Below are positions 1-15,240 of a stretch of 64,000 bases of DNA, piece by piece (within the stretch, counting starts at the first letter, position 1; the number at the start of each line of letters is the position of its first letter). Where the stretch lies: contig NC_073691.1 in NCBI RefSeq assembly GCF_029784155.1, positions 49,272,490 through 49,336,489 of the forward strand, written 5' to 3'. Source of the DNA: Uranotaenia lowii. Taxonomy: Eukaryota > Arthropoda > Insecta > Diptera > Culicidae. Made by a program: the position numbers and the translations under genes. The notes beneath the pieces were generated by a model that ran no database searches, was not told the DNA's origin, and was given only the letters and a program-made list of their open reading frames with translations.

Positions 1-3810
<3,810 letters not shown>

Positions 3811-4554
3811 CAAATTTTGGATTTTGGTTAAAAAAAAATCTATATCCACCATTAATTTACATTATTGAATACAAATGAATTACTGCCATGCCGGTGAAAT
3901 AAAATAAAAAATAGTATTATTTCTTGTTATCTGAATTTGAGTCTTGTTCAAAGTTAGGCAGCACTCACGGGTCTTAAATAAGATTCTAACAACTGAATTC
4001 CGCCAATGTTAGTGATAACCGAAGAGGTTTATAGTCTCTCCATGGCAAATGGCACAATAGATTTTTTAAATCAATTGCAATAAAAATGAACAAATAAGAA
4101 CTTTAAACAAAAAAAGCTCTAACCTCAAAAAATTCTTCCGATTTCTTTACAATAATTCACCAAATCACAGATTACGCCTTTTTACTCAAATTTTTCGAAG
4201 GATTTTTCTTTTAAGCAGATTTTTTGAGACAATACATTTTGAAGATATCAAGATATCAATTATTGCCATCAAAAACTTATATTTTTCAGTATAATCCAAA
4301 ATAATCTTACAAATAAACTTACAAAAGATCGAAACGCAAAAATACAAAATCTTCAAAATATAATTTAAAAAATCTTTAAATACAATTTTAAGGAAAAAAA
4401 CTATTCAGATTCTGGAACGAAAATTTGCTTGCAGCTTTCTGAAATTATTGCATTCTTGAACCTGATGTTTAGTTCTGTAACGTAATTTCATTGTTTTGCA
4501 TCGAACCTATTCGTTGTTATTTCAAATCTACGTTGTTCTGTGATTTATGAAATT
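3811..4554. other. Unassigned AT-rich intergenic DNA
   Basis: I see no gene, tandem array or clear terminal inverted repeat here. Confidence 0.5.
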
Positions 4555-4690
4555 GTGAATTACGACCTCATCGCCCCCCTGAGCCCTTCCAACGCCCCCC
4601 AAATTTTAAAATTGAGCTCACCGCCCCCTGCAAGATCCCAACGGCCCCAAGGGGGCGGTAGGGACCACTTTGAAAACCACTGCGCTAGAC
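4555..4690. mobile_element. hAT-like transposon end (relic)
   Basis: A GC-rich island contains repeated CCGCCCC / GGGGGCGG blocks. It ends in TTTGAAAACCACTG (to 4682), which on the minus strand reads CAGTGGTTTTCAAA, the form of many hAT terminal inverted repeats. The next 8 bp (4683-4690, CGCTAGAC) would be one target-site copy. I did not find the opposite terminus, so this is a solo or truncated end. Confidence 0.5.
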
Positions 4691-4699
4691 CAAATAGGC

Positions 4700-5885
4700 G
4701 CTCATCAGGTTATCAGGGCTTAGTCAGGTATTAAAACATAAAATTCTTGCTTGGAATGAAGCCCCTACAGTTTTTAGAAGTTCTTGTTTCTTACAAAATT
4801 CATAAGTCAAGACTATAGAAAGTCGAACCGATGGTTTTGGTGGTTCCAAAATCATAGCGTCAAAATCTAAGAAAATCGTGAAATCAATCAATCAATACTT
4901 TGAAAAGGTCGTCAAAACTTGGATAAAAAGGGGATCAATTTCAGGAGACGATCCCCAGACCTGGATAAAATCATCAAAACTTTCTTTACACAAGTTTTTA
5001 AAAGCTGAAAATCTGAGGAAACACTGGGAGCAGATTGTCAAAGCCTGAAATCGGTCAAATCATCAAAAATAAGAGGATCTTTGAAAGTCCGAGAGATTTT
5101 CGGTAGCCTAGAGGTCGTTGTGTGATCCGAAAACTTTTAGATTCATCAAGTGCTTCAAGGTTGCCCGAAGCCCCCATGTTAGGTTCTAGTGTAGTTCGGC
5201 CATTTGAAAAGTCTAAAGTTATCCTTAACTAGAGGGGTTTAAGCACTTTGGAAACCATTAGAAATATAAAGAACATTGAAAGACGGAGGGATTTTTGGTC
5301 GGATAAAAGTCATTGGAGTGGTCCTGAATTTTCTAGATCTACAGGAGGCTATAAAGTAGACCTAAGTTGAAAGCTGAGTGATGTTCGAGTGTAGTTTGGA
5401 GACACTCGAGGGTCTTTAGGTTGTCCAAAAGTTTTCTGTTTATCTAAGATTCTCCAGGTCTCTAGGTCTTCCGATAATCTTTTGGTTAGCTTGGGGTCTT
5501 CAGATCATCAGAATCTTGGACTGTTAAAGAAATATCGAATCGTATTCTAGTAATCCAATGGTTTTATTAGCTCTCAAGCTTTTTACCCATTCTGAAGTCT
5601 TTTTGTTTGCCGAGAGTCTAGGGGTTCATGAGTTGACTAAGATTCTGTAGCCTGAGCAACTTATAATTGTTTGAAGGTTTTTAGGTTGTCACTTAATTGT
5701 TTGAAAAAATTCTAAATAATACAATTTGACATTTTAAGCTTTGCGCAGTGGCGATATCGTAACCAATGAAGTTCTACTGAGGTGCGATTATTGCTAGTTG
5801 AAACAGTTTGACTTTTTCAACTAAGAAAAAAAATCTTTTCAAATCTTTATAGAACAGTTTAAAAATAAAACTAGAACTACACATT
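4700..5885. other. Unassigned DNA, loosely repetitive
   Basis: No gene is recognised. Between about 5100 and 5700, short phrases such as TCTAGG, AGGTTGTC and GGTCTTC recur irregularly, as in a very old degenerate repeat. No period could be fixed by eye. Confidence 0.35.
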
Positions 5886-5889
5886 CGAT

Positions 5890-6183
5890 ATGCACTGTTT
5901 TGGAAAAACAATCGGTTTTCTAAAGATGAAAATTCATCAAAATTCAGAACCGCCCTTTTTGAAATTTCCAGTAGAAATAAAATACCAGTTTTTTCTGTCT
6001 GTTTTCCAACATTTAGATTTCAGGACTCTAGCGTGTTTCTTCATTAGTCTAACACTAATTTTGAAAACAAGAGAATTAAAATTACGACTCTTGATCAAAA
6101 CTGTTATGGCAATTATTGATTCATGTTCTTTCTCAAATTTTCACTTTTATCTTAAAAATTTCCATCATGACCAATGTGTCTAA
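5890..6183 (+). other. 97-codon ORF with weak F-box-like segment
   Basis: Around residues 30-60 the pattern FPVEIKYQFF...LDFRTLACF resembles an F-box (hydrophobic, P-x-E-I, then a leucine-rich stretch and D-F-R-T-L). F-box proteins are substrate receptors of SCF ubiquitin ligases. The usual V-C-R-x-W end is missing, no LRR or other partner domain follows, and the flanks are noncoding. It may be a gene fragment or chance. Confidence 0.15.
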
Positions 6184-6411
6184 AAGCACTGAAAGTTTCA
6201 GTTATTTTGCTATCAAAAATCCCTGAAAAAGTTTCAATTTTGTATAGAGATTTGTATGGAAGAAGAAATTTTTGAAAGTCAAATCATCCAAGAAATTCGA
6301 AAAGCTTGAAATAACATTTGTCTTTCATTTTTGGATTTGCCTATTCTTAAGCTTCATTTTTTGTTAATATGAGAAAAAGCTAAGTATTTCATGAAAAAAG
6401 TTAAATTAAGA

Positions 6412-6474
6412 TTTTGACAACTGCTTGTCTAACAGTTGCCATTAAAATGGATTGTTAGATTATCATATTTTGAA
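6412..6474 (+). repeat. Diverged copy of the core of the 277-bp inverted-repeat element
   Basis: This stretch matches the part of the arms at 25020-25090 and 26270-26340 that carries CAACTG-N9-CAGTTG. About three quarters of positions agree by eye. The small hairpin is kept although its loop differs, showing that the arm sequence belongs to a dispersed family. Confidence 0.6.
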
Positions 6475-6479
6475 TCATT

Positions 6480-7859
6480 GCACGCAAAAAGTAAGTTAAG
6501 GCTTGGCTTAACAGCCGATTGTAGTAAACTTCGTCCACAAGCAGGTTTTAGAGGGTTGTTAGAATTCAATTTTAGATTGTTTTTTTTTCATAAAGAAACA
6601 AATTGAATACGGACCTATATAGCATAGAAAGGCAACCAATTTTTTTTCAATTAATTCTCCCTTGTTTTCAAAAATGATTTAAAAACTTTGAAAAAAGGGT
6701 ATCAAATTATTTTTTTTTCTTGTGATAAACTTCAACTAAATACCATTTCGAATGATTTTGATACACTGTAAATTACAAGTCCTGATTTTGACAGAAAACA
6801 TAAAAAAGAAAATCAAACTAGGTAGATCATTTCAATCAAGAAGATGAATTTAAACTTTTGAATCACACGAAGTTTGAAGATGCCCACAACACAAAAGCTC
6901 ACATTTTCACTAACTTTTCGATTTCTATCCACCTTCCATATTCATTTCTGTCTAGTCTAGGACTTGTGATATTGCTCAATTGACAAGTCTGTTGTCATTT
7001 TTGAAAAATAGTATGACGAGTGCACTAAAATTGAGACCAATCAGAACACTTTGATCAGCAGATTCGGGAAAAATTGCTCTATATATGTACACCGTCATAT
7101 ACGTCATGTGGATTGTGGTTGATCTTTACAACTCATAAAAAACCCAGGCAACAATGCAACTTTTAACAAACAAAACCAATAGGGTCCCTTATGGAAGCTT
7201 TCAAAAGCCAAAATTTCACTGCCCTTAGTGTTAGTTAGTTAAACTGATGGGTTTTGCTCTAATTTTTCGATCTTCACCACGACGTACCGGTTTTTTCCTG
7301 TGAATCTTTTTATGCATTTTATGTTTTTTTCTTGAATGAACTGAAATCCATTTCCTATTGTTTTGTTTTCAATTATTCTATTTAATTAGGGTTTTGTCAT
7401 TTATGTATCCGTTGTTGTTTATTTCCAAGACCAATGATTTTTATTTTTTTTCTAGAAATCAAACAGGAATGGAAGGAATGGAAATAATATGAAAAGTTAC
7501 AAACGATGAAAAGTCGTTGCTCGTTGTTAATTTATTTGATTTTTCTATCATTATTATTAATTTGTTGCTTTCAAATCATAATTTTACAGTTGATTCATAC
7601 TTTGTAAAAGTTGGGGAATGAGAGTCTCCCTAACGAGCAATTTAGAGGTGAAGAAATTGACGCGATCAAAAATAAACCATTAACACTATCATTTTCATTC
7701 GGTTCAAATATTTGACTACAAATTTAAAGTCTCAAATAATTTATGTTTTGAAAATTATGTCCAAAACGTATATCGGATTAACAGCTCTACACCTTCTGTC
7801 TCGATAGTATATATCCTACAATTTTATTATTAACCAACTATAATTTATGGGTACAGCTA
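6480..7859. other. Unassigned AT-rich DNA
   Basis: No coding region, terminal repeat or tandem array is recognised. Confidence 0.45.
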
Positions 7860-9090
7860 CCCAGCAGCGATCAATATTAAACCTAGAACATTTCAATCTA
7901 TTCCGAATCCTGAAAACACTATCAACGAACCCAAAAAACCGAGCCCGTTATCGTAAAACAAAATTTATAACACGGCAATAACAATTCTCGGCTTCCGTTG
8001 CAACACATCAAATCGCTTAGCCGAGCATATGCAAAACTCCTCCGAAAATATTTATGCACATATCCTTCCTCTATCGGTTTCTGTTTTCGGCTTGTGTTGT
8101 GTATGCTTGCTACACATAACCATAACAATAAAATCTATTCTAAAAATATTTACATCTTCGATTTTTAATATTTACCCACAACAGGGCACCCTCTCGGTAC
8201 CGGGAATCCATCCGGAATTAAATGACATTTTCCCCTTTTTTCCCACTCGAAACGCACTTCTTCCGCATCCGCATCGAGATTTAAATTTGGCAAACCCTGA
8301 CTATCGAGTTAGCAAAACAGGGAAAACAGCACTACAATTGCAGATATGTGTGACAAAGTCAATCAGCCTCAAAGTTTTTCCTATTGATGGGTGTTATGAC
8401 GATGACGTCTGCCAGTCGGAACAGTGGGTTAAACTGTATTTGCTAAAGTTTGAAATTGTTTTTTTACTGAGTACCAGTTTTTATATTAAACTGAAATTCT
8501 TAAATTATTTTAACTCAATCCAAAAAAAAATGTAGCCTTTAAGTATGATTTCAAGAACATCTTAATTATGTTCATGAAATTTCCGTCTTTCAAATACAAA
8601 GTTCAATTTCCGATTTCAACTTCTAGCACACTGTCCAACAAACTTTCCGATTCGTATCCAAAATGCATGGAAACATTACCCAATAGGACAATGTTCCTCA
8701 TTTATCGCGCCGTACAATTTCCAAAGGGGGAAAAACAAAAACCCACTTGGTGCGGAACTCACTATCTGTCAAAAATTAAATATTTATGAGCAATCAAACG
8801 AGCGCGTGTGTGTCAATCGCTCATCAAAAAGTGCGATTTTGGTGAGAGTTTCCTGGGAGTTGGGATGCCTTTTAGGTGGCCTGGAATTCCGGACCGGTGA
8901 GCATCCCTGCTGGGTCCGGACCGTGTTCGGGGGTCGCAAAGTTCGACCCTTTTTCAATATTTGCCACCACAATTTGCACCCCTGCCTGGCAGGCTGCTTC
9001 TGATGGCGATGAGTTTTCAGAGACCGGGTCAATTGGCAGGATTTTGAGGATGAGATTTGGTTGAAACAGGAAGTCAATATGCTGAGCATA
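7860..9090. other. Higher-complexity noncoding block, candidate regulatory DNA
   Basis: Base composition is more balanced than in the flanks, with few homopolymers and no transposon signature. A 168-codon ORF lies at 8029-8535 on the plus strand, but it starts in a hydrophobic, low-information stretch and shows no family motif. I treat it as chance. Such blocks in insect genomes are often conserved noncoding sequence; only comparison with a related genome could tell. Confidence 0.3.
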
Positions 9091-9390
9091 TTTTGCTATG
9101 ACGAATAAATTCTATTTTGAATGCGGTGGAATTTCTCGAATAAGGAAATGGTTATTTTTTAAGAACTGGTATTGTGCTGAAATAAATTTTTGAAAATAAT
9201 TTTTTTTTCAAGTTTTGCTTTCAGAATACAGACTCCGATCGGTTTTGGCGACCAGTCTCTATATTTTTTGTTACCAAAATAAATTGTTGTCGAGATTAAA
9301 CATTTTTTTTATTTTCTATTTCGATTGATCAAAATTAATGTTAAACACAATAGAAGTATCAAATTTATTAGATCGGCAAAATTATAGCAA

Positions 9391-12300
9391 TTTTAAGAAG
9401 CGCATTTCATTGGGGCTTCCTAAGCCAATCTGTTTTTTTTCCAGCAGAAGACCAAATCAAAACAAAAAGTCAACAATAGCAGCCTAAAAAATCTGCGCTT
9501 CCTAAGCCTATTCCGTCTTTATACACCGGAATACCGAAACAAATCAAACAATCAGCAGCAGCAGCCTCAAATCTCTGCTTTCCAAGCCAATCCATTTTTT
9601 TCACCGGAAGGCCAAATAAAGACAAATAGACCACAGCGGAAGCCTTAAATCTGCGCATTCCAAGCCAATCCGTTTTTCCACCGGAGAGACAAATCTAAAC
9701 AAGTAGTCTACAGATGCAGCCTTAAAAATCTAAGCTTCCTAAGCCAATCCGTTTTTTTTCACTGGAAAGTAGAATAAAATAAAAAAATCAGCAACAGCAG
9801 TCTTAAATCTGCGCCTTCCAAGCCAATCCGCTTTTTTTTCTTCGGAAAACTAAATCAAAACACATATTCCACAGATGCAGCCTTAAAAATCTACGCTTCC
9901 TAAGCCAATCTGTATTCTTCCAACAAAAGGCCAAATCCAAGCAAACAATCCACAGCAGCAGCTTTTAAAATCTGCGCTTCCAAAGCCTTTCCGTATTTTT
10001 CCACCAAAAAGTCAAATACTCAAAACAAATAGTTAACACCATTAGTCTTGAAAATATGTGCTTCCTGAGCCAATCGGATTTTTCCATCGGTAGACCGAAT
10101 CACTATGAACAATCAGCAGCAGCATCCTTATTAATCTACGCTTCCTAAGCCAATTCGTTTTTTTTTTTCCACCAGGAGGCTTAATCAAAACAATCAATCC
10201 ACGGGAGCAACCTTAAAAATCTGCTCTTCCTTAACCAATCCGTTTTTTCACCGGAAGACTTAATAAAAACAATCAGCAGCAGCAGACTTAAATCTGTGCA
10301 TCCCAAGCAAATCTGTTTTTTTTTTTCACCGAAAGGCTAAATCGAAACAATCAGCAGCAGCAGCCTTAAATCAGCGCTTTCTAAGCCAATCCGTTTTTGA
10401 TCATTGATGCAGCCTTAAAAATCAGCGCTTTTTAAGCCAATCTGATTTATTCACCGGAAGGACAAATCAAAACAAACAATCCGCAGCCTTAGAAATCTGT
10501 GATTCCTATGCCAATGTGTATTATTCCACTTGAAAGCCGATTTGGCTGCTTTTGTTTTTAAGGCTGCTTCTGTTGATTGTTTCGATTTGAAACAATCAAC
10601 AGATGCAGCCTTAAAAAATTTGCGCTTCTTCAGCCAATCCATCTTTTCCACCGAAAGACCAAATGCAAATAAATAGCCCTCTGCAGCAGCCTTGAAAATC
10701 TGCGCTTCCTAAGCCAATCCAATACTTGCATCGGTAGGCAAATCATATTTTGATTTGAAGCCAATCCGATTTTTCCTTCGGATGACCAAATAAAAACAAA
10801 AGGTTCATAGAAGCAACTTTTAAAATCTGCGCTTCCTAAGCCAATCCGATTTTTCCACCGGAAGGCCATATCAAAACAAATAGTCCACAGCAGCAGTTGG
10901 ATCATCTGCGCTTCCTAAGCCAATCCGAATTTTTAGCTGGATGACCAAATCCAAACAAAAAGTTCAAAGAAGCTACCTTAAAAAATCTGCGCTTCCTAAG
11001 CCAATCCGGTTTTTCTACCAGAAGGCCAAATCAAATTAAATAATCCACAGAAGAAACGTTTTAAAATCTGCGCTTTCAAAGCCAATCCATTTTTTCCACC
11101 GGAAGTCTAAATAGAAACAAAAAGTCTTCAGTAGAAGCTTTAAAAATATGCGCTTGCTAAGCGAATCCAAATTTTCTACTGGAAGGCCAAATCATATCAA
11201 ACAATCTTTGCTACCTAAGGCAAACCAATTTATCCATCGAAAGCAATCTATCCACAGCAGTATCTAAAAAACTCTGCGCTTTCTAAGCCAATCTTATCTA
11301 TCCGACAATTATCTAAGACCAAATCAAAACAAACAATCCAAAGCAGCAGGCTTCTGCGCTTCCTTAGCCAATTCGTTTTTTCCCACTGGAAGGCTAAATT
11401 AAAACAAATAGTACACAGCAACAGGCTAAAAAATTTGCGCTCCCTTAGCCAATCCATTTTTTCTACCGGAAGGCCAAATCAAAACAAATATTCCACAACA
11501 GCAGCATTCAAAATCTGCGCTTCCTTAGCCATTCCGTATTTCCACTGGAAGGCCAAATCAAAATAAATAGTCCACAGCAGCAGCTTTTAAAATCTATGCT
11601 TCCTAGGCCAATCCGATTTTTCCAACGGATGACCAATTCAAAAAAAAGAATCCACAACAATAGCATTAAAAATCTGCTCTTCCCTAGCCAATTTGTATTT
11701 TCAACCGGAAATCCAAATTATACCAAATACTCAAGAGAAGCAGCTTTTAAAATCCGCGCATTCTAGGCCCCCGAAAGATCAAATCGAAACAAATAGTCTA
11801 CTGCAGCAGTCTTAAAAATCTGCGCTTCCCCAGCCAATTGGATTTTCCACCGGTCAAATTGAAACAGTCAGAAGAAGCAATCTTAAAAATCTGCGCTTCT
11901 TTAGACAATCCTTTTATTGCACCGAAAGGCTAAATTTAAATTAATAGTCCACAGCAGCAGCCTTAAAAATCTGCGTTCCGTTCTGATCCAATACGTTTTT
12001 TCTACCGGAAGGCCAAATCAAAACAAATAAACCACAGCGGAAGCTTTAAAAAGTCTGCGATTCCTAAGATAATCGAATTTTCTCGAAGGAAGACCAAATC
12101 AAAACAAACAGCCAACGCAAGCAGCCTTAACAATCTGTGCTTCCTAAGCCAATTCCGTTTTTATTCACAAGTAGGCAGAATTAAATCAAACAATCTACAT
12201 CAGCCGCCTTCAAAATCAGTCAAAGCCAATCCGTTTTTTCCACCAGAAGGCCAAATCAAAGCAAATAGTTAACAGCAGCAGCCTTAATATCTGCACATCC

Positions 12301-13400
12301 TAATCATATCCGATTTTTCCACCGAAAGGTCAAATAGAAACAAACAATCCACAGGAGTACCCATAAAAATGGGCTCTTCCTTAGCCAATCCGATTTTTCA
12401 ACCGAAGGGCCAAATTAAATTAAACAATACACAGAAGCAGTATTAAAAATTTGCGCTTACTAAGCCAATTCTGTCTTTATTCACCGGAAATCAAAATCAA
12501 AACAAAAAGCTCACAACAGCAGCCTTAAAAATCTGCGCTTCCTGAGTCAATCCGCTTTTTCTATCATAAGGCCAAATCAAAATGAATAGTCCACAGCATC
12601 AGCCTTGAAAATCTGCGCTCTCTTAGACAATCCAAATTTTCCACCGGTAGGTCAAATCAAAACAAATAATCTCCAGCAGCCTTTTTCAAAAACTGCACAG
12701 CTTTTGCCAATCCAATTTTTTCACTGGAAGGAAAAGTCAAAACAAATAGTCCACAGCAGCAGTCTCAATAATCTATGCGTTCCAAGCCAATCCGATTGTT
12801 CCAATGGAAAACCTAGTCAAAACAAATAATCTACTAATCACAAATCATAAGAAGTCGTCTAAAGTTGCAGCCTTGAAAATCTGCGCTTCATAAGCCGATC
12901 TGTATTTTTCTACTGGAAGGGCAAATCAAACAAATCGTCCACAGCAGCAGCCTAAAAAATCTGCGCTTCCTAAGCCAATCCATTTTTTTTACCTTAAGAC
13001 CCAATCAGTCCATTGCCCTATAGGCCAAATCGAAAATATCAGCAGCAGCTGCCTTTAAAATCTGCGCTTCCTAAGCCAATCCGATTTTTCGACTGCACTT
13101 CCTTAGTCAATCTTTTTTTCCAAATAAAAGAATACAATCCACAGAAACAGCCTTTCAAATCTGTGCTTCCAAAAAAAATCCGTTTTATTCTACCGGAATG
13201 TCAAATCAAAACAAATAGTTCACAGCAGCAGCCTTAAAAATCTGCGCTTCCTAAGCCAATCCGTTTTTCCACCAGAAGGCCAAATCAAAACAAAAAACCA
13301 GCAGCATAAGCCTTAAAAATCTGCGCTTCCTAAGAAAATTCCTTCTTTATACACCGGAAGGTCAAATCACAACAGATAATCAGCAGCAGTAGACGCAAAA
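9391..13400. repeat. Degenerate satellite array, about 80-bp monomer, about 50 copies
   Basis: Each monomer runs roughly CTGCGCTTCCTAAGCCAATC, then a T tract, TTCCACCGGAAGGCCAAATC, an A-rich link, and CCACAGCAGCAGCCTT. Successive CTAAGCCAATC blocks are about 77-86 bp apart. Copies differ by substitutions, small indels and a variable T tract. TTCC-ACC-GGAA is an inverted repeat inside each unit. The period is not a multiple of three and stops occur in all frames, so the array is not coding. It ends abruptly near 9391 and 13400. Confidence 0.93.
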
Positions 13401-15240
13401 TTCCTACTGCTGCGCCATTGTCGTGATTTTACGATTGAAACGAATCTCAATTCAGAGATTTCAGACACGTCTTTTACTATTCATTCTCAACTATTTTTAT
13501 AATTGAATGTGATCTTCTCATCTCCACACAGAGCTAGGAGAAAAATGAAGCATATTTTAAAAACAATTTTTAAATTTTCCCATAAAATTTCCCGTGAAGT
13601 TTAAATTTACTAATTTTAACGTTACATTAAAATCCTGCAAACAATCATGGATGAATTTTCAACCAAATCGAAGCGAGTAAGGTTTAAGGTTTTGAGAGCT
13701 TAGAAACCCTTTTCAGCAGTAAAGTTCTCAGAAAACATTTATTCATATGTTTCGAATTTGTGGAAAAGTTTTATGGATTCCAGTGGACAAAAGCTGACAT
13801 TCTTCTGACCTATTCCAAATGTTTTTTTTTTGCGAAAAAGCTTTCATATTCAAAATTTTTATTACTCTACTTCGTTTTTTGTTTAGTCTAGAATACCAAT
13901 TCCAGCTTTTTTATGTTTTTTTTCCGTCAAGCATCGTCAACAAAAGACTCTTCACTTTTTATTGCTAATCAATAAACAGTGCTAGTGTCCAGTCACGTTT
14001 TCCCAGGATTCCCAGAAGCGTGTCTATCGTTGACCTCAAGCGGCTACCAGGATCAAGGGACCAAACCAAAAGCAACCGTTTGACAGGACACTCGAATGGC
14101 AATAATTATTGATGTTTGCCAATCATCGCCTGGCGGTCGGTGGCTTTTTTGTCAATCATCAATCCAGCAAGAGAAGCCAGGAAAAGCGAGAATTGATTCC
14201 ATCAACGTTTAATTTTTCTAGGGAACGTCACCCCGGTTTGATTCGATGATTATCGAAATGCAAAAAGTTTGATTTCCCGGGGAGGGTTTAGGATTCACAA
14301 AAAAAAAGAACTGCGATGATGTGCAAAAAACTATCTATATTTATTGGAGGGACCAAAAAACCTTCCCGGCAACAATCGAATCATGTACATAATTTATTAC
14401 ATGCATGATGCACTCCGATCGAGGGATTTTGACATGAAAGAAAACGCTTTTTTCGCATCTTGTTGACGCCATTCAATGAGCTATAATGGGGTTTTTTCCT
14501 CTGTTTGATTCCCATTCGGACAAAAGTCAGCCGTCCATCGTGTCGGTGGTTTGTCAAATCAAATCAATCTCGAATAATCACACGGAAATCGCCAGTTTCG
14601 ATCGACTTGGACAGATAGTGGGAAAGTTAGCCTGAATTGCTGCAACACAGTGACAATGAAGATTTTCGCACTGTGAGCAAGTTATGAAGGCAAAATTGTT
14701 TGTAATAACATCAATATTGAGAATTTTTTTTAACGTAAACCAATAGAAAAAAAATTAATTTGAACATTCATTAAAGTTTACATTTTTTTAAGTAAAATAT
14801 AAGATTTGTAAATTTGTAAATTTTAGAATTAAAATTTTGTTTTTTCATCAAATGTCTTAAATTTATCAATTTTCATTTATCAAATTTATCTAACGTGTAC
14901 GAGAAAGATTTCAAAATTTGCTTCCCTATTTAGTAAATGTAGATACTTGTTCGTTTTTTTCCCTCCCTATTTCCATGTCATATAGCCTCTTCCGTTTTTT
15001 TTGCTTGATGATCCTCTCGTCGTCGAGTTGATGATTTGATTAACCGGACTGCAGAGTGCATTTATTAGATTGATTGTTTTTGCTTGTTTCTTCCAATTGG
15101 ACGTTGACGTTAGCGTTTGGCGTTTGGCATTTCGCGTAGTTCCGTGGGAAGTGCACGTGTGGTTATTTTTTGCTCGTTTTTTCTAGGATAACAAGCTTCA
15201 GGGGGTGATTTCTTGGTGACAGAGAGAAGGGAGATGTATA
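13401..15240. other. Unassigned DNA with a more complex block at 13.98-14.66 kb
   Basis: No gene or transposon is recognised. The part at 13980-14660 is of higher complexity. It carries homeodomain-like sites such as CAATAATTATTG and repeated TCAATCA, so it is a fair enhancer candidate. That is inference only. Confidence 0.3.

Noticed and set aside
8029..8535. 168-codon plus-strand ORF
   Set aside because: No domain, no conserved motif, no promoter or splice context, and a hydrophobic low-information start. I consider it chance, though it is the longest such ORF outside repeats.
9391..13400. Repetitive coding sequence (peptides like WLRKRRF on the minus strand)
   Set aside because: The period is not a multiple of three, stops occur in every frame and indels are free.
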